Positions 11,601 to 25,700 of a DNA stretch of 64,000 nucleotides are shown here, piece by piece. How positions within the stretch are numbered: the stretch's first letter is position 1; each line of letters starts with the position of its first letter. This DNA is from Metallyticus violacea (Eukaryota; Arthropoda; Insecta; Mantodea; Metallyticidae), in NCBI GenBank assembly GCA_030762175.1, contig CM060831.1, positions 94,879,501 to 94,943,500 of the forward strand, written 5' to 3'. The notes below the pieces were generated by a model that saw only the letters and a list, made by a program, of their open reading frames with translations, was not told where the DNA came from and ran no database searches. A program made the position numbers and the translations under genes.

Positions 11601-14600
11601 ATGGCAAGAAATGAAAGCATATCTAAGTAATTGCTCTTGATTGACAATGCTCCATGGTATTCCACAGTGGTCAATTAGCATTTAATGAAACAAGAACAAA
11701 TTTCTATCCCTTAATGTAACATCAATTTTGCAGTAAAAGAACCACGGTGTTTTGCAAAATATAAAACATGTATGTAGAAAAAACTTTCTTGGGTCCCTAA
11801 TTCAAAATGATGATAATTTACTTTCTCTTCATAAACTAAAAACAGAGGATATTAAGGATGTAATAGCTGAGCAGCAGAGGAATGCACTAACATCAGCTAG
11901 TAGTTCTTAAGGAAATCATGGAAGAAAATATGATTGACCTTAGGGCATGTAAACGAATTCCTTACTGTGAAAAAGCAAAATAAAATTACATATGCAAGTA
12001 ACTGCTAGATGACTTCAGAAGCATCAAATGTATACACAAGAAGAAAATGTGGCTGTGGTGCAGCATGATTCTGGGAAAGGTAAGGAAGAAAATGATGAAG
12101 CAGATTTTCACACTGGGCAGTTCATGTCAGCAGCCACCCTTGAAGTTGTCTTAAGCTAAGTCTGATTCTATTCTGACTGATGTGCTGTTCATGAGATGCT
12201 GGCTTAATTATGCATTATTTAATACGTTTCAATTATTGCAGCAAAAGAAAATAAGTTCCATCTTAGTAAAAAATATTCTTTTCATTTTCTTTATCTGTAA
12301 TATTTTAATTTCAATTCAGATTTATCAGATTTTTGGATTACAAGGTTTGAATTAATGGAACTCTATTGTATTTTAATTTGGACTACCAATTTTTTTGCAA
12401 GCATTTAGTTTCTTGTCAATTGCCAAGATCTTTTGAGACAATGAATGGAATGAAATAAATGCACAAGGGTCTGGAGTCCTTAGCATCTAATGTTATCTAC
12501 TATTCCACTTTTCAGGATAAGGGATAACATTATAAAAAACCTTACCCAAGCAACATGTCCCACCAGGAACTGGGCTTGCCTGTCAACAAGCATACATACT
12601 ACTATCTCAATCAAGGCAGTGGACGTAGTGGTAATTTTATGTATAGTTTGATGAACATTTTGAATTGCACTGTTTTGACATGTTTTGATTTTGGCTCTGT
12701 CGTATGAATATCTCTCTGCTTTTTATCTTGTATTGTGCTGATATATTTCTTTGTTAGTTATATATAGTTCTTTGCCATAAGCTTATTCCTCATTAATAAA
12801 ATTGTTTTATATACAACATACAGAACAGTGGCACATTTTAATTTTAAGAAAATTGGTTTGTAGGAAAACCTTCAATTTGCCCAATTATTATTCTGATAAT
12901 GTTTTTTTTTCCTCCTGCATTACAAATATCTTCTTGGACAAGGGAGGGTTAGCCCAAAGCAGGATACCATACTTATACACATAAGTGAAATAAACAGTTT
13001 TAAATGTAGGAATATTTACATTATTTACTGAATTGCTGTATTGATACCCAATTGCACTAAATGTTTTCATAAAATTTTCAGTATGCTCATCCCATTGTAG
13101 GTCATTTTCCATCAAAATACTCAAGAATTTCACATTATCATAATTTTTAATGTATTTATTATATATTACATTTGGTTTAGGTGTCTACTTGCCTTGCTGA
13201 AGGTCAAAATGCATTGCAAGTGTCTTTTCCACATACATTAACTTACTGCCATGGCTGGCTGAGGTCATTAAGGACCTACTCATGAGCAGGAAAATTGGGG
13301 TTTGATTCCCACCAGGTTCATTCTTCCTGAATGAGGTTTTTTCCATGTTTTCCTCAGTTCTCATAAATGGAAAATGCTGGGAAGACACCTTAAACTTAGC
13401 CTGAAAAGCTTCCTTCCTTTAAAAAAAAATTCTTTCCCAGTTTATCATTTCATCTCATGTACCATCAGAGTCCTGTGATGCCTCAATAGTTAAAATGTTA
13501 TATTAACTTTCAGTTTTATTATGTGCAAACCCTCCTATATTTCCAATAAAATTTTGTCTATCAGTGGCTGACAGTTTTCAATTCTAGAATAACACTTGTA
13601 TCATCATCATATGGAGTGAAAGTTTGGGAAGAAAGGTCTCTTTTCAAATCATTCACAATTAGCAAGAACAGAACTGGATCTAATACTGAACACTGTATCT
13701 GAAGTTTTACCTCCAGTTTACTTGATTGATTTCAATTTTCCATCTTTCTTTATATATGACCTCTATCAGCAGTAAATATGAGTTCACTCACCTGAGAGCA
13801 CGTCCTCTTATGCCTATTTCATGGTTTAAAATGTCAAAACCTTTTAGAGGTCAAAAATATTTCCTGGAATGTTTCCTTATTAAATACAAAATGATTAATA
13901 CAATTTCAGTGGATTTATTTTTTCTGAAGCTACTATGTACATTTAGTAGTATTTTATTTTGGTTGAATAATGTTAAAAGCCTTTTATAAAAAAACTTATT
14001 CAGTGATTTTTTAACAGCTTTGACATAAACTTGTTAAGACTATGTAAAGCATTCTATTTGCTTAAATAGGATTCCAATATTATTGATGGTAATAATATTA
14101 GTTGTCAAGGAAATTACAATTATAAGGAAAATAGTTTTATCACATACTGGCACCAATGGAAATGGCACTCTTATATTATACAAAACTGCAATGATAAAAT
14201 AAAACTACAAATTCATATAGATTAACCAGAAAAATTAAAGTCCAATCAAACATGAAATAACCATTAAGTCGAAGCAGGAGCCAAAACATAAAAATGTAAG
14301 CTAAAATTAAAAAAAAAAAAAATAGTACAACAAATAACCAACTCTATAAAGAAAGAGTTAGAATACAATTGCCCTTCAAGATCAGAATTTGTGTCACAGA
14401 ACCAAGCTGTCTCAAATCAGAATATAGGAAAAGAACCCCTCTACAATATGCTGAACATACTGATGCAACAATGTAAAATTTTCAGTGTCCCCTAGTGGGA
14501 AGGGGAAAAAAAGGTATTAAATGATCCTAATCCATTGCCAGTACTTAAAATGGGCATTAACCATAACTGAAAAAATTCTCAATAGATCCATTAGAAAATT

Positions 14601-16732
14601 ACAATAAAAAAGAAGGGAAATAAAAGTCTCTCAAGAGGCATATATATATAAACAAGGGCAACATTAAAAAGAATTAAATATTCTTGAGCTTACTCAAAAC
14701 TCCATGACATCAAAACATCAAAAAGCTGTTCTAACATCAAAAAGCTGTTCAAAGGACAGTACTTAAATTTGAGTAGTAATTTTACAAGACTGATTATACT
14801 TATGATAGATCTGAATTTTCTGGTATTGAAATGAACAAAACAAATTTAACTAGAAATATCAATTGGAACTAACATACATAACAGTGAAACTAATCATGTA
14901 ATTGAGATCACTCAATCATACAATGATCAATTATAACAAATTTAGTTTATTTTATATGTAATGAACAACCAGTTCCATCTGGAATTGAAATAAATTTAAT
15001 CAAACCATAGTGGTTTCTCAACATACTAGCACAGAGTTTCAATCATCTTACCTAAGTGAATATACCGCTCTGGCTCCTGCTGCTTCATCATGATCATTGG
15101 ATCTGTCTGGCGAAGTAGAGATCGAGCTGCACCAAGTTCTCTCAGTTCTATTAGTTCTAACACTACCTGTAAAACAAGGCACTCTATATGAAGTTTATAT
15201 TGGTCAACTATTATTCATATTACACTTTATATCTCTCTCTTTAGTTTACTTTCTCACAATAGTTTTGCATCATTGCTGTTTATGTACTATTCATAATGCA
15301 ATTAGATTATACAGCATATTCTGAAGCAACACATGATGAGGAGAATGCCAAATATTTATTTTTATTATTATATAAAATTATATTAAATTATACTAAAATG
15401 CACCTTTTTTAACAGTGTTTAATGTCCAATTTATGAGGCATCACAGACAGTGGACACTGATGATATATGAGATGAAATGATAAATTGGGAAAGGATTTTT
15501 TAAGCACGGAAACATTCCAGTTTAGAGTACCTCTCCGGCACTTGCCACACTAAAATGCATGACAAAAATAATATAATAATTTAATATTTTATTGGTTGAA
15601 AAAATACCTTTGAAAACTGCATACTAATAACTGTATGTAGCTAGATCCCTGAACAGTCTGAAGTATGCAATAGTTTCATAGGTTAATATTTAATTAAATT
15701 TATTTATTGTTGCTTGATTTCAGCCCTAAACCTATCCAATTAGACTCTAGTTCAGTGATTCTCACACCATTTTCAAGCAGAGATCACTTTTTTAAGTTTA
15801 AAGAGTTCTGCAGACATCCTTACTTTGGCCTTATTTAAAAGCAATTTTATTATATGCTTTTGTTAATGTTCTGAGTTACACATATATATTCCTATACCTT
15901 TAAAACAACATCAAATACAGCTTGGACTCGTGAGCCAGAGGTCTGGGGTTCAAATCCCGCCAGGACTGTCCTCCCTGACTGGGGTTTTTTCCAGGTTTTC
16001 CTCAGTCCTCATAAATAGCAAATGCCGGGGAGGTATCCCCCAAACTTAGGCCTGGAATGTTTCCTCCTTCCTTAAAAAAAAAGTCCTTTCTCAATATATC
16101 ATTTCATCTCATGCATCACTAGTGTCCACCGCCTGTGGTGTCTCAGTAGTAAAAATGGGCGTTAAACACTATTAAAAAAAAAAACATAAAATACAATTCC
16201 CTTCATTTTACATTAGGGTTAATAAAAGAAAGCATATTTACTATATTTACTTTTTTTAATGATTGAAGAATATCAAGTTTATTTATAATATATGTATTGA
16301 ATCATTTTTAGCACAGAGTCTGTATCATCTCTACGTTATTAACCAAGCAAATGAAATAAATTTAGTTACTACTTACATTAATGATCTTTACACAGTTATT
16401 CAATGTATGGTATATTGGTGGGCTTTAGTCTAGAGACAGATGCATGCTGCAAGGAATTTGCACTGACGGCTGAGGTGGTTAAGGCACAAACTCATGAATA
16501 GGAGGTTGGGTTCGATTCCTACCAGGACCATCTTCCCTAGATAAGAGTATTTCCAGATTTTCCTCAGTCCTCATCAATTACAAATGCCAGAGGTATCCTA
16601 AATTGCCTGGAATGCTTCCTTCCTTATAAAACACCCTTTCCCCTTTTATCATTTCATATCATGTATCATCATGTCCACCCCTATGATGCCACAGTAGTAA
16701 AAATGAGTGTTATACATTATTTGAAAAAAAAA

Positions 16733-16792
<60 letters not shown>

Positions 16793-19700
16793 AAAAGAGA
16801 AATTTGCATTATTCATGCAAACTCAATGAACAATGCTCATGAAAGAAAACCTTTGAGCATAAATCTGTTTCTTTATAGTTTTCAATTAATGGGTTGCACA
16901 GTGTGATGTTCAAAGTCATTTCATCTGTAGCCCCCGCCCCAACTCTATGGGACTAATGTTTGATTTTCCTAGATATATGTTTAATCTAGATTCAGACACT
17001 ATAGGAGGACCTTGAGAATCAATCACTTGAGGTTCAAGGACCACAGTTTGAGAGATGCTGCTATAGTCAGATGTTGAAATCTTTCACATCAACTTTAAAA
17101 AATCTAAAAGCAAGTCAACTTATGTCCTATTTTATATTTTATTATTTTTAAAACTTATTGCAAGAAAATTGTTAATCTAACTCCTCAAAGATCCCAAATC
17201 AAATACTTATTCCACTCTCACAGAATTTAAACAGATACTTAAAATAGTTTCTGACTCTATGGGCTTGGTAAATATAATTCCTGCACACTTTATGTTCAAA
17301 GCTTCCTCCATGTTGGCTTCAATCTATTTTACTACCTTTTTCTCCCTTTTAACATCTTTTTAATAATTTTTGGAATCAGTTTAGCTATATGCGTGAAGTA
17401 TCAGCAAAAAGAATAATCCAGTATTTGAGTATACTGAAAAAGTTACGTTAAGCACAATTAGAGTATGATTATAGCTTTTTACTAATACTTTAAAAGTATT
17501 GTACATTCTTTTGTAGAACAGAAAGTTACAAATTCATACTTTGCAAGCACTTGTAATGTATCAAACTATACTTTTGTGGAATAGGGCCCATGTGATGACA
17601 CATGAGACATTAAAAAATCTGATTCTGTACAAAATGGTCATTATTACAGAGCATCTATACTTAAATAAACTTTGACAAAGCTTAACCACATGCATAAAGT
17701 GTATAAAACCTGGTGCAAAGAAAATGTAAATGATTATGTGGAAAAGAAAAAAAAATTGAGAGAAATTGGAAAATGAGAAAATTTCAATTTTTAAGCTCAG
17801 AAAATACCAATGTGATTTTTGTATTTCTTATAAAGAAAGTAACTTGTTGCAAATGAATGCAATCTTCACATAAACAAGAAGGAAGCAAAAGAAAAATGGA
17901 ATTTATTGTGCCTCTGAAAGCACGTTAGTTATGCCCTTGGTTTGTCCAAAATGATTAATTTTTAAACAATATAACAGCCAAACACTGCAGGCACATAATT
18001 TCACAATCTATATTTAAAATAATGAGGATGTGCATGTTTACATGTGACACGAAGGTGAAGTTTTGTTAAACGAGCACATCACATATTATTCATTTTTGTA
18101 AGAAGGTCAAGTTACAAGAAGTTGAATGGAGTGTCTGTATTCTCCACTCATATACATTCTGGTGTATTATGTTAGCAAAATGGAGAATGCCAGGAATAAC
18201 AAAAAGAATCCTCATCTGCAAATTACCAATCACCTTGATTATACATTTTTTTAACAATTTGAAGCTTTGTTGAAAGTCTTTTTTTTTGATCAGGCCTAGT
18301 AGAAGAGCTGGAGATCCAACACATAATTGGTATTAGGGGTCTACTTTTAAAGAGATTGCTTCCATGGTCTAGTGCTAGTATTTATGACTGCTAATTTGGA
18401 GGTCCTGGGTTCAATTCCCCGTAATGTCAAGCTGTCTGGGTAAGTTTTTTTTTCAAAGTTGATCCTTACCCTGAGAAGGTGAATGCCAGATAGCTTTATG
18501 GTGCACGGGACTTTGAGCTCATTTGAATCATCATAGTTCATTTCATTCATCCATAAGTTTAGGATCCCTCAATGCATCATAATCATATTCTCATTTCCAT
18601 TGGGACAACCTATGGGCATTCCAGCCTCAGAAGTCCAACATGCAGATTGTGAGCAGAGGTAGATAGGCAAAACAAAGAGAAATTTAGAAACTCAGAGGAA
18701 AGAACACTTTAGGAATATTCGGCTTTAAGCAGGTGGATAAATCAGCAGTAGCAGCTCACTTTTGGACCAAAAATCATGAAATAAAACCAGAAATTAAACT
18801 GCTGAAACATCTTCATAACCCAATGGAGTTATCCATTTGGGAAAAAATTTTCATATTACAAAATAAAGAAAACCTAATGAACTTCCGAGTTTACTCCTAT
18901 GAATGAACTAAGCAATTTTCTACTTCAGCCAATAGATGCCAATACAGGAACATCCGGGTGTCTAGCCATCGTTTCAAGTAATGGCGGTTCAGTGAGCAAC
19001 TGAAGATGGGAGAGATTCTCCAGAGACATGTCTTATTTTATGTAAGTAAATGGAGTTTAGTGTAAAAAATGAATACCTAAGTTTAGGATATAAAAACAAA
19101 TGTTAATGTTGATAAATAAGAACAAAAAATTAACCTGAAAGCTTACCTTGATAGGAAAATAATGAAACATTTGTTATTTCTCATGTGTTTCTCAAATTTG
19201 GATTTTTTTTTTCAAAATACAGACAGTAAATATATTGTGTGCCAGGTTAGTAATAAATATAAGTATAAATTTTAATTTCCATAAATCATGTGAAGCTGCT
19301 TTGTTATTACTATGAATTAGGAGGGCTACTCTTTTCCAACCTCCAATGGGGCATAATAAAAAGACAAATGTGAATCACAAAATGGTTTTACTACCACGAG
19401 TCAAATACAGTCACAGTTACTTTTCCACATAGTTATCGTGAAGATTAAGACATTTGTCATATAGACGAGATTTCCAATATCCTCTTCATAGAAGGTTGCC
19501 ACCAGTATATGAGATAGGTCGTTTTTGGGAAACTAGCATGCACAAAGTTTTCCATAGCTTACGTGTTCTGTAGCAATCATGTACAGAGCTGACCTTGAAA
19601 TGTCCAGAAATTCCACAAACAACTCACTGATGGTAAACCTCGGTCTCTCTCAAACAACATGATCAACTCGTCGAACAAGGTCTTCACTAGTGACAGATCT

Positions 19701-22700
19701 GTGTCCTTGTCCACCCACCTTCATCTGAATATCAGTTCGGCCTTCTTTAAATGTCCTACACCATTCACTCACAACACCAACACTCATACAGCTTGCACCA
19801 TAAACCAGGCTCATTTTGCGATAAATTTCTGCTGCACTATTCCCTTCTGCCTGTAGAAAATGAATGGCACTTTGTAACTTACACTTGGCAGGAGAATCAA
19901 TCATGCCAGCTATGTTGAAGTGCCTATAGCTTAGCTCCAACTATGTATTGAACTTATGGTGGGGTAGTAGCACAGTGCGCAGATTCGCCTCCTTATGCTT
20001 GTCTGGTCACATAGCAGAGCGATCGGAGGTGGAAAAAAATTAGCCCTTGTACATTATTTCAAGAAATGCAGAAGCTACACAGAGTGGTATTTTTCATTTT
20101 TATAATTTTTTATTTGTGAAAGAAAATGAACTTAATTAATACATATTTCTCCTACCTGTTCATAAAGATCTATCAGTTTCTTATCCGGTAGTTTCAATGA
20201 CTGTATTGCTTTGAGGACCGTATCCCAATGACCATTATTGATGTCAGATACAAAACCCTCTACACTATCCACAGTGTTCAGTGAAACTCCCGTCTCCTCC
20301 TGTATCAAAATAAAGAACTAAAATGTATTAATTAAATAAAAAAAATTATGAAAAAACATATTATTCACATATCACAGCACACCAAAGTCATGCTAACAAA
20401 CATTAAAAATGATAAATTCTTAGCATGTTGGCAACTAAAAAATAAATAAATAACTCTTTTCACTATTTTTTATATAGTATTTAATGGCAGTTTTAATTAC
20501 TGAGGCATTAAAGGCAGTGGGCACTTGATGATACATGAGATGAAATGATAAACTGAGAAGGGAATTTTCCCATTTATGGGGACTGAGGAAAACCTGGAAA
20601 AAACCTAAGTAAGGGAGACAGTCCTGGTAAGAATCAAAATCCCAGACCTATCGCTTACTAGTCTGCACCTTAACAACTTCAGCCACCTGTGGCGGACTTT
20701 TCACTTTTACCATAACAGAGCAGTTATATTTTATTTTATTTAGTCAACATTCACATTACATGCACAAATTAAATAAGAACTGGTTTGTTATGATTATACC
20801 TAAACAACATAAAAAGTATTTTTTTCAATGTAGTCCCAATGTGTAATATTCTAATTTTAATTTTGCCTAGCTGTAATAACAAGTCATTGACAATGTTCTC
20901 TGCACTTGGGTGATGTGCACCAGATAGGAAAAAGTTGGTACTCCTACATTTCAGACATTCCATCCTTCCTTTGAAACGGTTTTGGCAAGTATTCTGCCTA
21001 CCTTTGCTAAGGCTTAGACTGTGGAGTGTGTGCTTGCCTTGGTGGTTAAGTGAACATAATAACTATATGCTCGACATGCAGTCAGGACTTCCACTAGTGC
21101 TTCCCTAGTGAAATTTCGGTTACACAATGGCTGCAGGGTGACTTCTGAGTGACCCTTTATCTGCTACCACAGTTAGATGCTAAGTGTTTGTTATTATTGG
21201 AGAGTCAAGTTGCCTCTGCAGGATTTAGCTGCAGTTATTAGCTCTCAAAAAGGCAAATGACAATTAGCTTTAGGTGCCAATGCATTCCAGGCAATTTCAG
21301 TCATTATGAATTCGTTCCATACTTCATTTCAAAGACCTGAGTAGTTGCAATGGAATATTAAATTCTATTGAAGGGAAGGAAGAAAGAAGCTACAATTTTA
21401 ATATCATTACTCCTGTGTCTCTTGCCGCCTAAATATTCATTCACTGAACTGAACATATGGTAATCGGAGGGAGTTTTATTGCGAAAGTGGATGAGACAGA
21501 TACATTCATCTACAACTCAACAGAACTGAAGTAAAAGCAAATGGTTAAGGTACCAATCCAATGCCAGCTATAAAGGGGGAAGGTGCATTTTGAGCTCTGC
21601 CTGCATCACACTATCCAGCTGAGGTTTTTTATTTCAGTTTATTTTTATTGAGTTCATATGATCAACACCTTAAGGAAAGGGGAAATATCTCAATTTCTAA
21701 GCATAGTGGATGTGACAGGTGTGGCAGAGACATGGCTGGTAAAAGATATTCTTGTAGAAGTTAGCAAATTTGATTTTTATGGGAAGTGTGGTGTAAAAAG
21801 AAAAGGCAAAGGTCCAGTGTCAGGGGGTTTAGGTTTGTTTGTGAGAAAAGGCTTGAAAGTTAAAGTGAAAATGTGCAAAGACTTAGGTGGTAATTTAGTA
21901 CTGTGGTGTACTCTGAGTGGTTTATGGGGAAGTGAAAGTGTGTGCATGGAAACAGTATATAATCCCCCAAGTTCCTCAAGTGTGTTATGATCCAAGCTTA
22001 TTTAATAAGTTAGGTCAAGATATTGAAGGATTATTAAACAACCATATGTATAAAGATTTTATATTAATGGGCAACTTTAATGCAAGAGTAGAGAAAATAA
22101 AATAAAGCTAATAGATCCTGGATGTGAGTTTGTAAGACAGGTAAGTGATACAGAAAGAAGAACGAGTAAAGACAACATTTTGAATAGAGAAGGTAAGAAA
22201 TTGTTAGAATTTTATGAAGAATTTAATCTGATGATGTGTAATGGGGTAAAAGGGAAAGATAATGTGGAAAATGTTACATTTGTAAACAAAAATGGCAAGA
22301 GTGTTATAGACTATACGTTATATTCAGAGGATTTAGATTCTCATTTTGTCAATTTTGAAGTGTAAATGTATTTTGCTCAAGTAATAATAAGGACTAAATT
22401 TCCCAATAAGGACTAAATTTTAAAACATATTAAAGAGGAACAAAAAGTCTCTGAACAAGAAGGAATTAAAATTAAAAAATTTGGGAGGAGGAATAAGAAG
22501 CATTTTTGCAGGAATTAAGATCACAGAGCATTAAGGGTAATAGGGGTAGAGGAACTGCTTGGGGAAAAGAGAAATGAGGAAGCTGTATTAAGATTTGAGA
22601 AGATATTGAAACAGGCAGGAACAAAAATGAGAGGTAAAGAATATCAATCAATAAGAAAAAGGGATGGTATAATGAAGAGTGTAGGAAAGCAAAGAGAAGA

Positions 22701-25700
22701 GTTCTAAGGGAATTAAGTTATATGACGCAGCAAGAGTTAAAGATAATAAAACAATATGGGCAATAGTTAAGGGAATGTACAAGGGTAGAGTGAGAAATTA
22801 ACATAAGCTTGAAAGATTGGATAAGATATTTTAAACATCTTTTAAGAGTAGAACAGCCCCAATAGTCAGAAGTTATAGGTAATGGAAAATGCTATTTTAT
22901 TGAGCAATTAGATGAGCAGATAGGAATAGATAAATTATGAGAACAAATTAGAAGACTAAAAAGGAATAAAGCAAGTGAAGTCAATGGAATACTATGGGAA
23001 TTTTGGAAAGCTTAGATGGGAAGAGATTGTGTTTATTAGTTAGGATATTAAATTCCATTTTTAAAGGAAGCACTATCCCAAGAAGTTGGAGAATAGCAAT
23101 AGTGGTGCCAATATTTAATAATAAGGGAAGTGTGAAAATCATCTCTAATTACAGGAGAATTAGCTTATCTGTATTAGGTCTTAGCAGAAAGAGGTAAATG
23201 TGAGCAGAAGAAGAGCATAAGCTATTGAAATTTCAGTTAGGGTTTGGGAAGAATAAGAGAATGATTGATAGTATCTTTGTTACAGATACATTGGTAAATA
23301 AATATTTAGCAACAAAGAGGGGAAGATTATACATGTTATTTGTGGATTTTCAAAAAGTTTGTGACATAATAAATTGGGAAGCATTATGGGTAAAATTGAA
23401 TAAAAGAAATAATTTCAGAGAGTGTAGAGATGCCATATTTAAGCAATTTGATATAAATATATATAATTATTTATTTAAATAATGTTTCAAAGATAGGACT
23501 GTTTTTAATCCATCTGTTTCAATTCAATGAAGTAGAGACTGCTGTTTAAGATTTCATTCTAATTTTTGCAAGCACTTAACATCATGCCAATTACCAACAT
23601 CTTTTGAGATAATGAATGTAATAAATGAAATAACCATACAAATGAGTTTGGAATCTTTAGCACCTAAAAGTTACCTTATTCAACTTTTCAAGGTAAGGAA
23701 AACTTTCAGAAAAAGCCTTACCCAAGCAACCTGTTTCAATGGCGAATTTCATCCATGCCTGCCAACTGACAAGCACATATGCTAGCATCTAAGCCATGGT
23801 GGTGACATTTAATTCTATGTATCAGCATTTGGAAAAATATTGCCTTTGAGAGTTATACTTCAGCATAAGACATTAATCTATAACTGGCTATCTTTGGCAA
23901 TCTCTTTATTGGATTGTTTTGCCAACTGCTCATTGTAAAATATCATTTTATTCACAACATTATTTATTTCAAGTTCATTTTTGATAGCATTAGATGGAAT
24001 TACTACCTAGTAATTACTTTTATCTATCTCTTTGTTGCCATTTATCACAATTATATTTTATAAATAGCTAGATGAAGGGATTAAGTTGTTCAAGCATTTG
24101 GATAATTCCTTACTTTGCCACTCTTGGTTTTAGTGATTTTTTTATGTAAATCAATAAATAATTTTTAAGACTGCATACCGTACAGTATGATATACTGAAG
24201 TTTTTACAGATTCATTGGTTGAAAATTTTACTTTAGTACCCTTTATTTCCTACTATTCAATTACTGCACACGCCCACATACAAACATACTCTGAACAGAG
24301 GGAGAGATCACAGTACTGTTTGACTTCTATGAAAGTTTTGATACATGAGTTCTGTGAAAATATATTTATATTACTATAATATAAAAATAACATTTGAACT
24401 ACACTTGATGATATATTTCTGTAGCAGTTCAATTTATATTACCACTATATACATTATAAGCATACAGCTAGCTCCCCACTATGATATAATACAAAAAATA
24501 CATAGTTTTATACATTCCACATAGAGTAGAAAGTACATGTAAAAACAATACCGAGTTAACGCAAACTACACGCTGAAGAAGCTGCAACATATTATTATAA
24601 GCAATTCCATATTATAACATTATATTATAAATTCCATACCTGCAGAGTTTGTAGAGTTCGAAGCAAATTTGATTCCTTCAGATACTGCTGTATCAGTCGA
24701 ATTACACTGGAAAAAAAAAATATTATAAAATGATGATTTTATTGGGAGCCTGTTAATATTCATTTGCATTTGAATGAATGAAAAGTAATTGATTCCTTCA
24801 GATACTGCTGTATCAGTCGAATTACACTGGAAAAAAAAATATTATAAAATGATGATTTTATTGGGAGCCTGTTAATATTCATTTGCATTTGAATGAATGA
24901 AAAGTAATTGTTAATTTCTAAGCTTGATAATGTATCAGCAACTATTTCACTATAACTGTTTAAAAGTCTGATTTTTAGTAATCCAAGAAATGAAACTGAA
25001 ATAAATGATAAGTATAGTGGAAATCACAGCTAACAGTTGCAGGTCAAGCTCCTTAGCCAACCATATCATACAAATAGTCTTCTGATTGAATACTTAAAAT
25101 GCTGTCATACCAATGCCAAAATTACAAATGTGCAAAATCTTACTTTTGAGAATTTCAATAACCAAGGTGTTGAGAAAAATAACCAAGGTGTTGAGAAAAA
25201 TCAGGTACTAAATGTTTTCTTCACTAAAATGTGCACATATTTATGTTTTTTCAGTGATAGTTTAGTTATACTTTTGGTTTAAGTCTTTAAGCTTTCTTTG
25301 CTACTTTTTTATGATGGAAGAATTAAGAACGAATGAATGGTGTTTAACGCCTGTTTTTGCTACATAGGCACCACAGGCGATGGACACTGATGATAATGAA
25401 ATGATATATTGGGAAAGGATTTATTTTTGAGGAAGAAATTGTTTAAGGCCTAAGTTTCAGGTACCTCACTGGCATTTGCCATTTATGAGGCCTGAGGAAA
25501 ACCAGGAAAAAACCTCAGTCAGGGAGGACGGTCCTGGGGGGGGGGATTCGAACCCCAGGCCTCCCGCTCGCGAGTCCACGCCTTAACGACCTGGGCCACT
25601 CGTGGCGTTAGGAAGAATTAAGGATAATCGTAATTTTTATTTCTAGACTTTACAAATAAATGTTGAATTAAGTGTCTCATTATATTCGATAGCAATATGA

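Noticed and set aside
16661..16906. Basic 81-codon frame
   Set aside because: Produced by the SINE tail and (AAAG)n.
21030..21250. Another tRNA-derived SINE
   Set aside because: Box A-like start only; no acceptable box B or second copy.
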